Positions 33,366 through 42,961 of a stretch of DNA of 64,000 bases are shown piece by piece. Origin of the DNA: Wenzhouxiangellaceae bacterium (GTDB lineage: Bacteria; Pseudomonadota; Gammaproteobacteria; Xanthomonadales; Wenzhouxiangellaceae); assembly GCA_028289455.1 (NCBI GenBank), contig JANQPN010000080.1:62001-126000 (forward strand). The letters are read 5' to 3'. The translations under genes and the position numbers were made by a program. Position 1 is the first letter of the stretch. Each line of letters begins with the position of its first letter. Under the pieces are notes generated by a model that did not search any database, was not told the origin of the DNA, and saw nothing but the letters and a program-made list of their open reading frames with translations.

Positions 33366-35801
33366 TCAACCTTCAAAACCGGTGCGGAACAGCGTTTCAT
33401 CGTCCGGAAATTCACACTTGCTGCTGCTGGCGGTCACCTGAATATCGTCCAGATACCAGCCTTCATCATTGGCCACATCATCTGTCACCAGCCGAAAACG
33501 CACTTGAGCAGTGGCAACACCATCGAGCATGCTAATGTCCAGCAGCTGTTCCTGCCAGGATTCCTGGTCATCACAACGGTATATTTCCTGCCAATTGCTA
33601 CCGTCAGTGGACGTCTCCACAATCCCAAAATCAAAGCCTGCTTCAGTATCGCAAATATGATTAAACACCAGACGCGAATCAACCGCAGATGAAAGATCAA
33701 TAACCGGGCTGACCAGGGAAATATCCTGATCTGGCTGGTAATTGGAGCCCGGGCTGTCATGCCACGAATTCACCGGACTGTTACTCTGTTCACTGGTGAT
33801 AGCCCATGGGGCATCAGGCGTCCAACCGATGTTCCCGCTTTCAACATCATCGCTGAATAAAGCACAACGCCCGGCAACATCAAGATCCAACACCTCCTGC
33901 TCGCCAGGGTCAATCACAACGGCAGCCAGCACGCCATCAAAATCATCTGTCGTAACGCTGACATCAAATGCACCGGGCGGCAGATTGAGTGAGTAATTCC
34001 CGGTCATGTCACTGACAGTCTGATGAGGGCCCGCTTGAATCAGCGCGCCGGGTACCGGTGCATTTGTCCCGGTAAAAGTTATCCGGCCGAACAGTCTGCC
34101 TGCAGTGGCCTGATCGAGCACAAATACAAACCCGGCGGACACCGGCCCTGCCTGTCCATCACCGCCCACCGCTCTGGCAAACAGCGGGTAACGCCCAGCC
34201 GGTAAACCGCTTGTCGGCAATGTGGCACTGGCAGTTTCCAGCGTACCGCCAAAACTGCCGTCATCTGCGGCTGCGGTACCACTGGGCAGGTCCTGCCAGG
34301 GAAGGTTATCGAGAAACAATTCGACAGCATCAATGCTTCTGGCCGGTTCCAATGGCGAAGTCGGATCTGTCAGCGTGCTGAAACGGGTACCGTCAGCCTG
34401 TACCTGAATATTGATATCCTGCCCCGGCAGCACAGAGTTGGGAGCGATCGCGATGCTGGTAATGTCCGGCCCTGAAGGCAATTGGTAAGGCGCACGCGCT
34501 ACACGGGCGGCATACTGCATAGCGGCTATGTTCTGCTCCAGTATGGCATTTTCGAACACATCACATTGCTGAAAAAATGCAGTACCCAGCTCAAATGCAA
34601 AAGCAGCCACACCCAGGTCCCCATAAGCAAAATCTGCTGTGGAACCGGAAGCTGCTGTCAAGCCCAGTATCTGTTGCGGCCGATAACCATTAAAGAACGC
34701 CAGCCGACGGCCCATGGTTGAAAACTGATCCTGGTTGGGCGCCTGACCGGCATCTATCGCAAAGCCCCATGGCCACAGCACAAGCTGACTGAAACTGTGC
34801 ACATCGATGAAGACCCCTGTGGCATCCAATGGCGCAGGATCGGTCAGCAATTCACCGCGCTGGTCGGGGAAGATACTTCTGACATAATCAACAATCGCCA
34901 TGACTTCCGGCTCGGACTCCGCACTGGGCCCCTGGTAAGTATCTGAGCACTCATCGCTGCTGGCAGCACCACCCCATTCAAATGGAAAGTTTCGGTTTAA
35001 ATCCGCACCACGATTATTCGAAGTCGGTGAACAATAATTCTGATTGGTATTTTTACGCCAGAACAATCCGGTTTCAGCCTGCTTGCGGCCATCCGGGTTG
35101 GCCTGAAGCATTAAATGGACTTCATGGTGATCCAGTAACCAGGTTATATCAGGGTCAATATCGTATTGATTGACTAACCGTTCTGCGAAGCGGGTCATGG
35201 TTTCAGCTGTGGTCAGCTCTCTGGCATGTACCGCCGACATCACAAACAGCTTCGGTTTATCTGCTGAAATGCTGCGATTGCTCAGGCGCAGGACTTGCAG
35301 ATCAAATCCGTCCTGAAAATCCTGGGTTCTTTCCCAACTGTCACCGACATCAATCAATTCTGCGATATCCGGGCGGTCAACAACCAGCTGCTGGATGCTG
35401 GCAAAGGTTTCTTCCACTGTTCGATAACATGGAAAATTAGGAATACCACCTGAGCCTAAAACCTCAGATAACGGCATCCGGTACTGTAAGGTTTTGTCCG
35501 AATCAATCAGCACAGTCAATCCGAATCCTTCCAGCTGCCGGCGTTCCTGTGCATCCTTGACCGCCAGAATTGCGTAAACATCGTTACTGTCTAGTCGCCA
35601 TACATCAAAATGGCTGTTTAACTGTGCCAAGTCGTCTGTATCAGCAGCGTATACCCGCATTACCCACGGACCATTATCATCAAACAGGTCCTGTTGCGGT
35701 GAAATCGCCAATACACCCTGAGTCAATATCATCAGCAAAACAACCATCAATGCTTTCACACGACAGGAGTCTCGCAAATTAAATGAAATTTCGCTGATCA
35801 T
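33366..35801 (-). CDS. Exported M14 zinc carboxypeptidase with C-terminal accessory domains
   Basis: 811 residues. Signal peptide (about 1-33, ending TQGVLA). The peptidase domain (about 115-445) carries SAVHARELTTAE (His and Glu zinc ligands), QANPDGR, the NRGADLNRNFPFEWGG stretch, FIDVHSFSQLVLWPWG (third zinc ligand) and AFAFELG (catalytic Glu). After it come a carboxypeptidase regulatory-like fold (GRITFTGTNAPVPGALIQ, MTGNYSLNLPPG) and a C-terminal beta-sandwich (about 650-795). The last residues are DDETLFRTGFEG, a Phe-x-x-Gly-Phe-Glu ending that I associate with surface and secreted proteins of some gammaproteobacteria. It should be secreted or cell-surface. The start is uncertain; no clear ribosome site. 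Confidence 0.88.
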   Translation of the reverse strand: MISEISFNLRDSCRVKALMVVLLMILTQGVLAISPQQDLFDDNGPWVMRVYAADTDDLAQLNSHFDVWRLDSNDVYAILAVKDAQERRQLEGFGLTVLIDSDKTLQYRMPLSEVLGSGGIPNFPCYRTVEETFASIQQLVVDRPDIAELIDVGDSWERTQDFQDGFDLQVLRLSNRSISADKPKLFVMSAVHARELTTAETMTRFAERLVNQYDIDPDITWLLDHHEVHLMLQANPDGRKQAETGLFWRKNTNQNYCSPTSNNRGADLNRNFPFEWGGAASSDECSDTYQGPSAESEPEVMAIVDYVRSIFPDQRGELLTDPAPLDATGVFIDVHSFSQLVLWPWGFAIDAGQAPNQDQFSTMGRRLAFFNGYRPQQILGLTAASGSTADFAYGDLGVAAFAFELGTAFFQQCDVFENAILEQNIAAMQYAARVARAPYQLPSGPDITSIAIAPNSVLPGQDINIQVQADGTRFSTLTDPTSPLEPARSIDAVELFLDNLPWQDLPSGTAAADDGSFGGTLETASATLPTSGLPAGRYPLFARAVGGDGQAGPVSAGFVFVLDQATAGRLFGRITFTGTNAPVPGALIQAGPHQTVSDMTGNYSLNLPPGAFDVSVTTDDFDGVLAAVVIDPGEQEVLDLDVAGRCALFSDDVESGNIGWTPDAPWAITSEQSNSPVNSWHDSPGSNYQPDQDISLVSPVIDLSSAVDSRLVFNHICDTEAGFDFGIVETSTDGSNWQEIYRCDDQESWQEQLLDISMLDGVATAQVRFRLVTDDVANDEGWYLDDIQVTASSSKCEFPDDETLFRTGFEG

Positions 35802-35909
35802 AGCTGGACGTCAGTTAACCGACAGAAGAGGGTGATTAGAATAAAACCGGACTCTACTAAAGTCTAGCGCCAGCTACATCCGGCAATCAGCCTATGCATA
35901 CCCAGGCAG

Positions 35910-37169
35910 TTAATCAGTCTTATTCCAGGGCGCAACCTTGAACAGCAGCAGCATTCCCGGGATAGCCAGTGCAAAGCACAACAGGTAAAAATTGAAATAA
36001 CCGATTGCTTCAATAATAAAACCGGTACTCGCATTGGCAAATGTCCGAGGAACCGCGGTCAAGCTGGTCAGCAATGCTATCTGAGTAGCGGCAAACTTGA
36101 TATTGGTCTGTTTGGCAATATAAGCGGTTAGCGCCACCGTACCCAGACCTACACCGAAATATTCAAAGCTGACAGCCACAAACAGCATCACCAGAGAATG
36201 CCCGATATGAGCGAGTGCTGCATAACCCAGGATGGACATAATCTGCACTACACCAAATATCCACAACGAGCGGTTGATATTCAGCTTAAGCATCACGACC
36301 CCACCGACTATCGAGCCTGCGATGGACGCCCACAATGCAGCCAGCTTTTTAACCGAGCCGACTTCGGTCAAACTAAAACCCTGGTCCAGAAAAAACGGCG
36401 TTTCCAAAGCCACTGCCATATTATCGCCAAGCTTGTACAGCAGCATAAATGCCAGCACCAGCAGTGCATGTCCAACGCCGTTTCGGCTCATGAATTCCTG
36501 GAAAGGTTCGATCACCGCGCTGCGCAAATTTTGCGGTGCGATAGTGGAGTCGCTGGCTTCGCGTACGCACAGGGTCATCACAATGCCAACCAGCATGAAC
36601 AACCCGGTTACCAGAAATACCAGCTGCCAGCTGAAATGATCGGCAAGAATCAAACCCAGCGAACCGGGCACCAGCGACGATAACCGGTAGGCATTAACGT
36701 GAATGGCATTGCCGGTACCCAGCTCATCATCCGCCAGAAGCTCTCTCCGGTATGCATCGATAGCAATATCCTGGCTGGCGCTGGCCACTGTGATGGCCAG
36801 TACCAGATAAACAATCATATCCAGGGAAAATTGAGGCTGAAAACTGCCTACCCAGATAATACTGATCAATAAAATGATCTGGGTAATCAGCATCCAACCC
36901 CGCCTGCGTCCCAGACGCGTAATCGAATAACGATCCAACAAGGGTGACCAGAAAAACTTCCAGGTGTACGGCAGTGATATCAGACTGAACAGCCCAATGG
37001 TCGCAAGGTCCACGCCTTCGGTGCGCAACCATGCCGGTAACAGCTGGATCAGTACATACAGTGGCAGGCCCGAAGTGAACCCCAGAAATACACAAATCAG
37101 CATCCGCTGGTTCAGCAGTATTTCCTGCCATGCCCGGTTACCAGATGCTGAGGGCTGCACGTTGCTCAC
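35910..37169 (-). CDS. ampG: AmpG-type muropeptide permease
   Basis: 419 residues with about 12 transmembrane helices and no signal peptide. LGFTSGLPLYVLIQLLPAWL, LISLPYTWKFFWSPLLDRY and the ASASQDIAIDAYRRELL segment are characteristic of AmpG, the inner-membrane importer of GlcNAc-anhydroMurNAc peptides. It is a shorter, twelve-helix version. Its ATG overlaps the end of xthA by four bases, so the two are co-transcribed although unrelated in function. It supports the recycling route with anmK and the M23 enzyme. Confidence 0.9.
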   Translation of the reverse strand: MSNVQPSASGNRAWQEILLNQRMLICVFLGFTSGLPLYVLIQLLPAWLRTEGVDLATIGLFSLISLPYTWKFFWSPLLDRYSITRLGRRRGWMLITQIILLISIIWVGSFQPQFSLDMIVYLVLAITVASASQDIAIDAYRRELLADDELGTGNAIHVNAYRLSSLVPGSLGLILADHFSWQLVFLVTGLFMLVGIVMTLCVREASDSTIAPQNLRSAVIEPFQEFMSRNGVGHALLVLAFMLLYKLGDNMAVALETPFFLDQGFSLTEVGSVKKLAALWASIAGSIVGGVVMLKLNINRSLWIFGVVQIMSILGYAALAHIGHSLVMLFVAVSFEYFGVGLGTVALTAYIAKQTNIKFAATQIALLTSLTAVPRTFANASTGFIIEAIGYFNFYLLCFALAIPGMLLLFKVAPWNKTD

Positions 37170-37942
37170 TTCAATTCGAATTGGTAATCGATAGTCAACG
37201 GTGCATGATCAGAAAACCGCTGATCCCGGTAGACAGCCGCAGCCCTCACCTTATCCCTCAGACCCGGACTGATGACATGATAGTCAATCCGCCAGCCGGT
37301 ATTGTTGGCCCATGCCTGGCCGCGGTTGGACCACCAGGTATATTGCTGATCGCGGTCATCGACCACCCGGAAAGCATCCACCATACCCAGATCACCAAAG
37401 ACCCGGTCCAGCCAGGCGCGTTCTTCCGGCAGGCAACCGGAATTCTTCTGGTTGCTTTTCCAGTTTTTAATATCTTTTTCGGTATGCACAATGTTCCAGT
37501 CGCCGCAGATAATCCATTCACGGTCATCTGTCGACATTTCCAGCAGACGCGGCGTCATGTAGTCCATGACCTGATATTTCACTGCCTGTCGCTCATCCCC
37601 GGACGTACCTGACGGCAGATACAGCGATACAATCGAAATATTGGCGAAATTGTATTGCAGCCACCTGCCTTCGGTATCGATATCAGGCCAGTCCAACCCG
37701 ACCTGAATGGATTGCGGCTTAACGCGGCTGTAAATTGCGGTTCCGCTATATCCCTTTTTAACGGCATCAGCATATTCGCAGTGGTAGCCGAGGGGATGAA
37801 AAACCTGATCACTCAGCTGTTCAACCTGCGCTTTGGTTTCCTGTATACAGACCACATCGGCCTGCTGCTGTGCCATCCAGTCAAAAAAACCCTTGCGGGC
37901 TGCGGCCCGGATGCCATTGGCATTTAATGTAATTACTCGCAT
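37166..37942 (-). CDS. xthA: Exodeoxyribonuclease III
   Basis: 258 residues from the ATG at 37942, which matches the family's usual MR/MK-(V/I) beginning; an in-frame ATG four codons upstream (37954) is an alternative with GAGG too close. ITLNANGIRAA, IQETKAQ (metal-binding Glu), CGDWNIVHTEKDI, TWWSNRGQAWANNTGWRIDY and SDHAPL (catalytic Asp-His) are all present. It removes 3'-blocked ends and cuts at abasic sites in base-excision repair. It overlaps ampG by four bases. Confidence 0.95.
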   Translation of the reverse strand: MRVITLNANGIRAAARKGFFDWMAQQQADVVCIQETKAQVEQLSDQVFHPLGYHCEYADAVKKGYSGTAIYSRVKPQSIQVGLDWPDIDTEGRWLQYNFANISIVSLYLPSGTSGDERQAVKYQVMDYMTPRLLEMSTDDREWIICGDWNIVHTEKDIKNWKSNQKNSGCLPEERAWLDRVFGDLGMVDAFRVVDDRDQQYTWWSNRGQAWANNTGWRIDYHVISPGLRDKVRAAAVYRDQRFSDHAPLTIDYQFELK

Positions 37943-38172
37943 AGCCGGCAGCATAACCTCATGGTTATTGAAAAGCCATGCAATTAAGCTTAGAAACCTC
38001 TGATTATGTCTGATATCATTTCCGGAAAGGGGAAATATCTGAAATGGATCAACACACCGTATCTGGCAACAGGCCTGAAGTGAGCTTATGTCATGGCTGA
38101 CGTGCCTGTCGCAGTCCGCGTGTCATTGAACATTGACTATGATCCTCGGAAGACATGCAAGGCGAGTAATTA

Positions 38173-38826
38173 ATGCAGCAACATACTCAGCATTTTTTGG
38201 AATTGGCGGTAACCGTTCAGGCATTGCGCTTTGGCGACTTTACCCTGAAATCCGGGCGACAAAGCCCTTATTTCTTTAATGCCGGCCAATTCTGCAGCGG
38301 CAATGCATTGCACCAGTTGTGCAAGTGCTACCGGCAGGCGCTTAAGCATGCGGGCATTGAATTCGACATGTTGTTCGGACCAGCCTACAAAGGCATTCCA
38401 CTGGCAGCTGCACTGGCCAGCGAATATGCACTGCCACGCGAAAACGATCAGCCCCGTGATATCCCCTGGGCCTACAACCGCAAAGAGGTTAAAGATCATG
38501 GCGAAGGCGGCAATCTGGTCGGCGCACCATTATCGGGCCGGGTCGTTATTATTGATGACGTGGTTTCTGCCGGCACCTCTGCCCGTGAAGCAGTCAGTTT
38601 TATCCAGGCAGCCGGTGCACAGCCGGCTGCTTTACTGGTAGCACTTGACCGTGAAGAACGCGGACAAGGGGAACTATCCGCAAAACAGGAACTCGCAAAA
38701 GATGGAATTCCGGTGATTTCGATTGCCAGATTACAGGACTTGATCGGGTTTTTAGGCCAGGCCAAAAACTTACAGCAACATCGACAGGCTATGCTAGACT
38801 ATCAAACGCTATGGAGTGCATCTTAA
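38173..38826 (+). CDS. pyrE: Orotate phosphoribosyltransferase
   Basis: 217 residues. It makes orotidine 5'-phosphate from orotate and PRPP in pyrimidine synthesis. The PRPP motif VVIIDDVVSAGTS lies near 124-136. Further marks are LKSGRQSPYFFNAG, GPAYKGIPLA and NRKEVKDHGEGG. Its end overlaps the start of the DUF4124 gene by 16 bases. A long leader with no gene separates it from the divergent xthA. The next enzyme, PyrF, is encoded about 7 kb downstream, in another operon. Confidence 0.97.
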   Translation: MQQHTQHFLELAVTVQALRFGDFTLKSGRQSPYFFNAGQFCSGNALHQLCKCYRQALKHAGIEFDMLFGPAYKGIPLAAALASEYALPRENDQPRDIPWAYNRKEVKDHGEGGNLVGAPLSGRVVIIDDVVSAGTSAREAVSFIQAAGAQPAALLVALDREERGQGELSAKQELAKDGIPVISIARLQDLIGFLGQAKNLQQHRQAMLDYQTLWSAS

Positions 38827-39494
38827 CTCATCGCCGTTTAGGGGTACGGCTGGCGCTGCTCTTCACGCTGGCAATCTCCCCCTGCGCTATTGCGCAGTCG
38901 GTCTATAAATGGCTGGACGAGAACGGTGAGGTCCACTACGGTCACAATGTTCCTCCTGATATGATTCGCGAAGAACATCAGCGATTAAATGATCAGGGCA
39001 TTGTGGTCGAGCATATTGAAGATGCCGATGTGCCGAATATTCTGCTGGAGTCTGAACTCAGTCAAAACCAGCGGGCGGCACGGGTGAAAAAGCGTCTGCT
39101 GCTGGCCACTTATCGTACCGTCGATGATATCGCTATGGTTCGTGACCGTTCGCTGGATATCCTCACTAAGGAACGTGAATTGATTCAACGGCAGGTAGCG
39201 CAACTGCGCGAACACCTGGCCGATGCAGAAGCCATGCAGAGGCAATTGTCAGACCAAAAGGGACTGGTGTACTCCACTTTGTACGATACAGCACAATCAT
39301 TGCGGGAATCGCTGAGCAGGCAACGGGCGCGTTTGAACGAGGTATCCGAAAAACAACGTCGGGTACGGGAACAATACCATGTTGAAGTTCAACGCTATCA
39401 TGAAGCTCAAGCGCTGAGTGCAGCCGATGAATTAAGCCTTGACCCTGTCATTAATAACAGCGGCGGTGGGGGCGGCGGCAACGGCGGCCAATAA
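38811..39494 (+). CDS. Exported DUF4124 protein with coiled coil
   Basis: 227 residues. Signal peptide about 1-28 (ending CAIAQ), then a DUF4124 domain with SVYKWLDENGEVHYGHNVPPD. After it comes a long charged helical region (about 75-200) rich in Gln, Arg and Glu with heptad-like spacing (ERELIQRQVAQLREHLADAE), likely a coiled coil, and a glycine-rich end. DUF4124 proteins are periplasmic and of unknown function. Its start lies 16 bases inside pyrE. Confidence 0.85.
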   Translation: MECILTHRRLGVRLALLFTLAISPCAIAQSVYKWLDENGEVHYGHNVPPDMIREEHQRLNDQGIVVEHIEDADVPNILLESELSQNQRAARVKKRLLLATYRTVDDIAMVRDRSLDILTKERELIQRQVAQLREHLADAEAMQRQLSDQKGLVYSTLYDTAQSLRESLSRQRARLNEVSEKQRRVREQYHVEVQRYHEAQALSAADELSLDPVINNSGGGGGGNGGQ

Positions 39495-39604
39495 CGGAAA
39501 GTTTCTGGCCAATCTGGCATTTCGCAGTAAACACTGCTGTATTATTTGATTAATCACCATGAAGCGCTGTGCGCGCTTCATTAAAGGCAAACTGACAGAA
39601 ATAC

Positions 39605-39850
39605 ATGTTGAATAAACGCAGCGGCTCATCTTTATCAACCCATGCCTATGAAATCACCCACCGTTTTTTATCCGATATCGGCGATACTGAATGCACCGGC
39701 ATTTACCAGCGCGTTATCGATGAAACTGAAATCGGCATGCTGCAGGCCATTATGGAATTTACCCAGGGCAACCAATCCAAGGCGGCCCAGCTGCTGGGAA
39801 TAACCCGCGCCACACTTAGACAGCGCCTTACACGCCATAAATTACGCTAG
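39605..39850 (+). CDS. fis: Fis-type DNA-binding protein
   Basis: 81 residues, shorter than the enterobacterial 98. The C-terminal helix-turn-helix reads LQAIMEFTQGNQSKAAQLLG followed by ITRATLRQRLTRHKLR, the standard Fis pattern. The N-terminal arm is reduced. Fis bends DNA and controls growth-phase genes, rRNA transcription and recombination. It lies immediately upstream of purH, the order found in pseudomonads and many other gammaproteobacteria, though dusB, its common upstream partner, is absent. Confidence 0.92.
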   Translation: MLNKRSGSSLSTHAYEITHRFLSDIGDTECTGIYQRVIDETEIGMLQAIMEFTQGNQSKAAQLLGITRATLRQRLTRHKLR

Positions 39851-40025
39851 CCCATATTTGCGCAGGATTTGATTTTCAGGCAGTTTCAGGGGCCGCTTTT
39901 CGCGCGTCGACATGCTAAAATTTCCCGCTGTTTGAACTGCCCTTAACAGGGCTGGCTACACGATTAAATATAAATGCTGTTGCAGTCCGGGCATTTGTCG
40001 GGCAACGCGTCAGGAGAGAATTTTA

Positions 40026-41618
40026 GTGAGTCCAAATAAGCATGACGGTGATCGCAAGATCAAAACCGCATTAATCAGTGTTTCTGATAAAACCGGCATC
40101 ATAGAACTGGCCCGGGCACTGGTTGCACACGATATTCGCCTGTTGAGTACCGGCGGTACCGCTAAAGCGCTTAATGATGCCGGGCTACCGGTTACTCAGG
40201 TCAGCGAAGTCACCGGCCAGGCGGAAATCATGGACGGCCGGGTGAAAACGCTGCACCCGAAAATTCATGGCGGCCTGCTGGGACGCAGAGACCTGGATGC
40301 AGATATCATGCAGACCTCCGGTATCGAAGGCATCGATCTGCTGGTGGTCAATCTCTATCCGTTTGTAGAAACCATCAGTCAAGCTGATTGTGTACTCAGT
40401 GATGCTATTGAGCAAATTGATATTGGTGGACCAGCCATGCTCCGTGCTGCCTGCAAAAACCATCAATGGGTTACCGTTTTGACCGACCCGGCAGACTACG
40501 CCGGTATTATCGAGCAGCTGCCGCTCATGCCGGATATCAGCACGCGCCGGCAACTGGCCCTGCAGGGCTTTCAGATGACCAGCCGGTATGACGCTTCCAT
40601 CAGTGGTTATCTGCAGACGCAGATCAGCGCTGCAAGCGACCAACTGCCGGACTCATTATCACTTAACCTTAATCAGCGGCAATCGCTGCGTTACGGTGAG
40701 AACCCGCAGCAGGCTGCGGCCTTTTACACTCAACCAGGCCACCCAGCAGAAGGCTTTGCAGCTGCCCGCCAACATCAGGGTAAACCGCTGTCATACAATA
40801 ATTTGATGGATGCTGATGCAGCCTGGAACTGCCTGCAGGCCATCAGCACTCAATCAGCTGATCAGGCCAGTTGTGTCATCGTCAAACATGCCAACCCATG
40901 TGGTGTGGCCTGTGCTAACGACCCAGGTGAAGCTTATCAGCGGGCATTTGCCTGCGATTCCACATCAGCCTTCGGCGGCATCATAGCCGTTAACCGGAAA
41001 ATTGATGCTGACTTTGCCCGGCTGCTGCTGGACAATCAATTTCTGGAAGTACTGCTTGCACCGGAGGTTGATGAAACCGCGCTTCCGATACTGGCTGGCA
41101 AATCCAACATCCGGGTGCTCAGCATGCCTGCAGCCGTGCAAAATAAAACTCCACAGCTGGACTATCGGCGCATCCAGGGCGGTTATCTGGTTCAACACAG
41201 CGACCGGCACACAGTCGACCGTGAGGCCATGTCAATCGCCAGTGACCGCAGCCCCAGCGAGCAGGAATGGCAGGATTTACTATTTGCCTGGCAGCTGGTG
41301 CGCTTTGTGAAATCCAATGCAGTGGTCTACGCCAGAAACCAGCAAAGCCTGGGAATAGGTGCCGGTCAGATGAGCCGGGTTGACAGTGCCCGCATTGCCG
41401 TTGAAAAAGCTGCTCAGGCACAGCTTGAACTTACCGGCTGTGCGATGGCTTCGGAGGCTTTTTTTCCCTTCCGGGATAGCATTGATCATGCTCATCAGGC
41501 AGGTGTAACCGCGATTATTCAGCCGGGTGGCTCCATGCGTGATCAGGAAGTCATCGATGCTGCCAATGAGCACGGTATGGCCATGGTGTTCACCGGTCAG
41601 CGGCATTTTCTGCATTAG
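40026..41618 (+). CDS. purH: Bifunctional AICAR formyltransferase/IMP cyclohydrolase
   Basis: 530 residues; GTG start at 40026 with AGGAGAG about eight bases upstream. The N-terminal cyclohydrolase domain (about 13-200) has ALISVSDKTGI, LLSTGGTAKAL and MDGRVKTLHPKIHGGLL. The C-terminal formyltransferase has SLRYGENPQQ, the catalytic VKHANPCGVA and AFGGIIAVN. The last residues, GQRHFLH, are those of the family. It catalyses the last two steps of purine synthesis to IMP. purD follows after about 50 bases. Confidence 0.97.
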   Translation: MSPNKHDGDRKIKTALISVSDKTGIIELARALVAHDIRLLSTGGTAKALNDAGLPVTQVSEVTGQAEIMDGRVKTLHPKIHGGLLGRRDLDADIMQTSGIEGIDLLVVNLYPFVETISQADCVLSDAIEQIDIGGPAMLRAACKNHQWVTVLTDPADYAGIIEQLPLMPDISTRRQLALQGFQMTSRYDASISGYLQTQISAASDQLPDSLSLNLNQRQSLRYGENPQQAAAFYTQPGHPAEGFAAARQHQGKPLSYNNLMDADAAWNCLQAISTQSADQASCVIVKHANPCGVACANDPGEAYQRAFACDSTSAFGGIIAVNRKIDADFARLLLDNQFLEVLLAPEVDETALPILAGKSNIRVLSMPAAVQNKTPQLDYRRIQGGYLVQHSDRHTVDREAMSIASDRSPSEQEWQDLLFAWQLVRFVKSNAVVYARNQQSLGIGAGQMSRVDSARIAVEKAAQAQLELTGCAMASEAFFPFRDSIDHAHQAGVTAIIQPGGSMRDQEVIDAANEHGMAMVFTGQRHFLH

Positions 41619-41668
41619 TTCATGTGGCGCTTCAGCTACAATCTCTGCTTGTTCAGGACGATATCTTT

Positions 41669-42949
41669 ATGAAAGTATTAATTATCGGGTCAGGTGGTCG
41701 CGAACACGCACTGGCATGGAAAATATCTCAATCGCCCAGAGTCACCGATATCCTTGTCGCCCCCGGCAACGGCGGCACCTCCACTTTGAATAAAACCCGC
41801 AACATAACAGTAGCTGCTGAAGACATTGACCAGCTGTTGCAGCTGGCTCAACAGGAATCTGTTGACCTGACTGTGGTCGGCCCGGAAGCACCTTTGGTGG
41901 AAGGCATTGTAGACCGCTTCAGTGATGCCGGCCTGCGTTGCTTCGGCCCACGGGCAGCAGCCGCTCAGCTGGAAGGCTCCAAGGCGTTCGCCAAAGATTT
42001 TATGCAACGGCATAATATTCCAACCGCAGCCTATGCCAGCTTTTCTGAATTAACACCGGCACTTGAATACCTGCAGCAACAGCCGCTGCCTGTGGTTATT
42101 AAGGCCAGCGGCCTGGCGGCGGGCAAAGGCGTGATTATTGCCGAAACACTGCAGCAGGCTGAACAGGCAGTCCGCAGCATGCTGCAGGATGAGCAGTTCG
42201 GCAGCGCCGGCAGTCAGGTTGTGATTGAAGCCTTTCTGCAGGGCGAAGAAGCCAGCTTTATCGTGCTGGCGGCAGGTACCGATTACATTGCCTTCCCTAC
42301 TTCGCAGGATCATAAACGCGCTTTTGATGGCGACCTGGGACCCAATACCGGTGGCATGGGCGCTTATTCACCGGCACCGGTAGTCACCGATCAAATCAAA
42401 GCCGTGATTGAATCGCAGGTCATTCAACCAACGCTGCAGGGCCTGGCTGATGATGGGTTACCGTTTACCGGTTTTCTGTATGCAGGCCTGATGATCGACG
42501 ATAACGGTCAGCCACGGGTGCTGGAATACAACTGCCGCATGGGCGATCCGGAAACTCAGCCGCTGATGATGCGCCTGAGCAGTGATTTACTTGATCTGAT
42601 CGACGCAGCCCTGGATAACCGGCTGGCCTCAATAGACGCTTCCTGGGATCACCGTCCTGCACTGGGTATCGTTCTGGCAGCAGATGGGTATCCCGGCAGT
42701 TATCACAAAGGCATCGCACTGGATAATCTGCCTACAGGCGGTAGCGATCTGGTGGCATTTCATGCCGGCACCAGCGTGGATGATGCCGGCCGGCTGGTCA
42801 CCGCAGGTGGCAGAGTATTATGCGTCACCGCCCTGGGAGAGGATTTCACGGCTGCCCGGGACAACGCATATGATGCAATCCGGCAAATATCCGCCAAGGA
42901 TTGCTTCTTCCGAAACGACATCGGGCATCGCGCGATTAACCGTGACTGA
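41669..42949 (+). CDS. purD: Phosphoribosylamine-glycine ligase
   Basis: 426 residues, the usual GarS length. I chose the ATG at 41669 (MKVLIIGSGGREHALAW), preceded by AGGA, because the family begins exactly here; the open frame extends 15 codons upstream without support. The ATP-grasp domain shows IKASGLAAGKGVI, EGEEASF, FPTSQDHKRAFDGDLGPNTG and VLEYNCRMGDPETQ. It makes glycinamide ribonucleotide. The enzyme pairs with purH upstream; uvrD follows after 12 bases. Confidence 0.97.
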   Translation: MKVLIIGSGGREHALAWKISQSPRVTDILVAPGNGGTSTLNKTRNITVAAEDIDQLLQLAQQESVDLTVVGPEAPLVEGIVDRFSDAGLRCFGPRAAAAQLEGSKAFAKDFMQRHNIPTAAYASFSELTPALEYLQQQPLPVVIKASGLAAGKGVIIAETLQQAEQAVRSMLQDEQFGSAGSQVVIEAFLQGEEASFIVLAAGTDYIAFPTSQDHKRAFDGDLGPNTGGMGAYSPAPVVTDQIKAVIESQVIQPTLQGLADDGLPFTGFLYAGLMIDDNGQPRVLEYNCRMGDPETQPLMMRLSSDLLDLIDAALDNRLASIDASWDHRPALGIVLAADGYPGSYHKGIALDNLPTGGSDLVAFHAGTSVDDAGRLVTAGGRVLCVTALGEDFTAARDNAYDAIRQISAKDCFFRNDIGHRAINRD

Positions 42950-42961
42950 CACTGACGCCGG

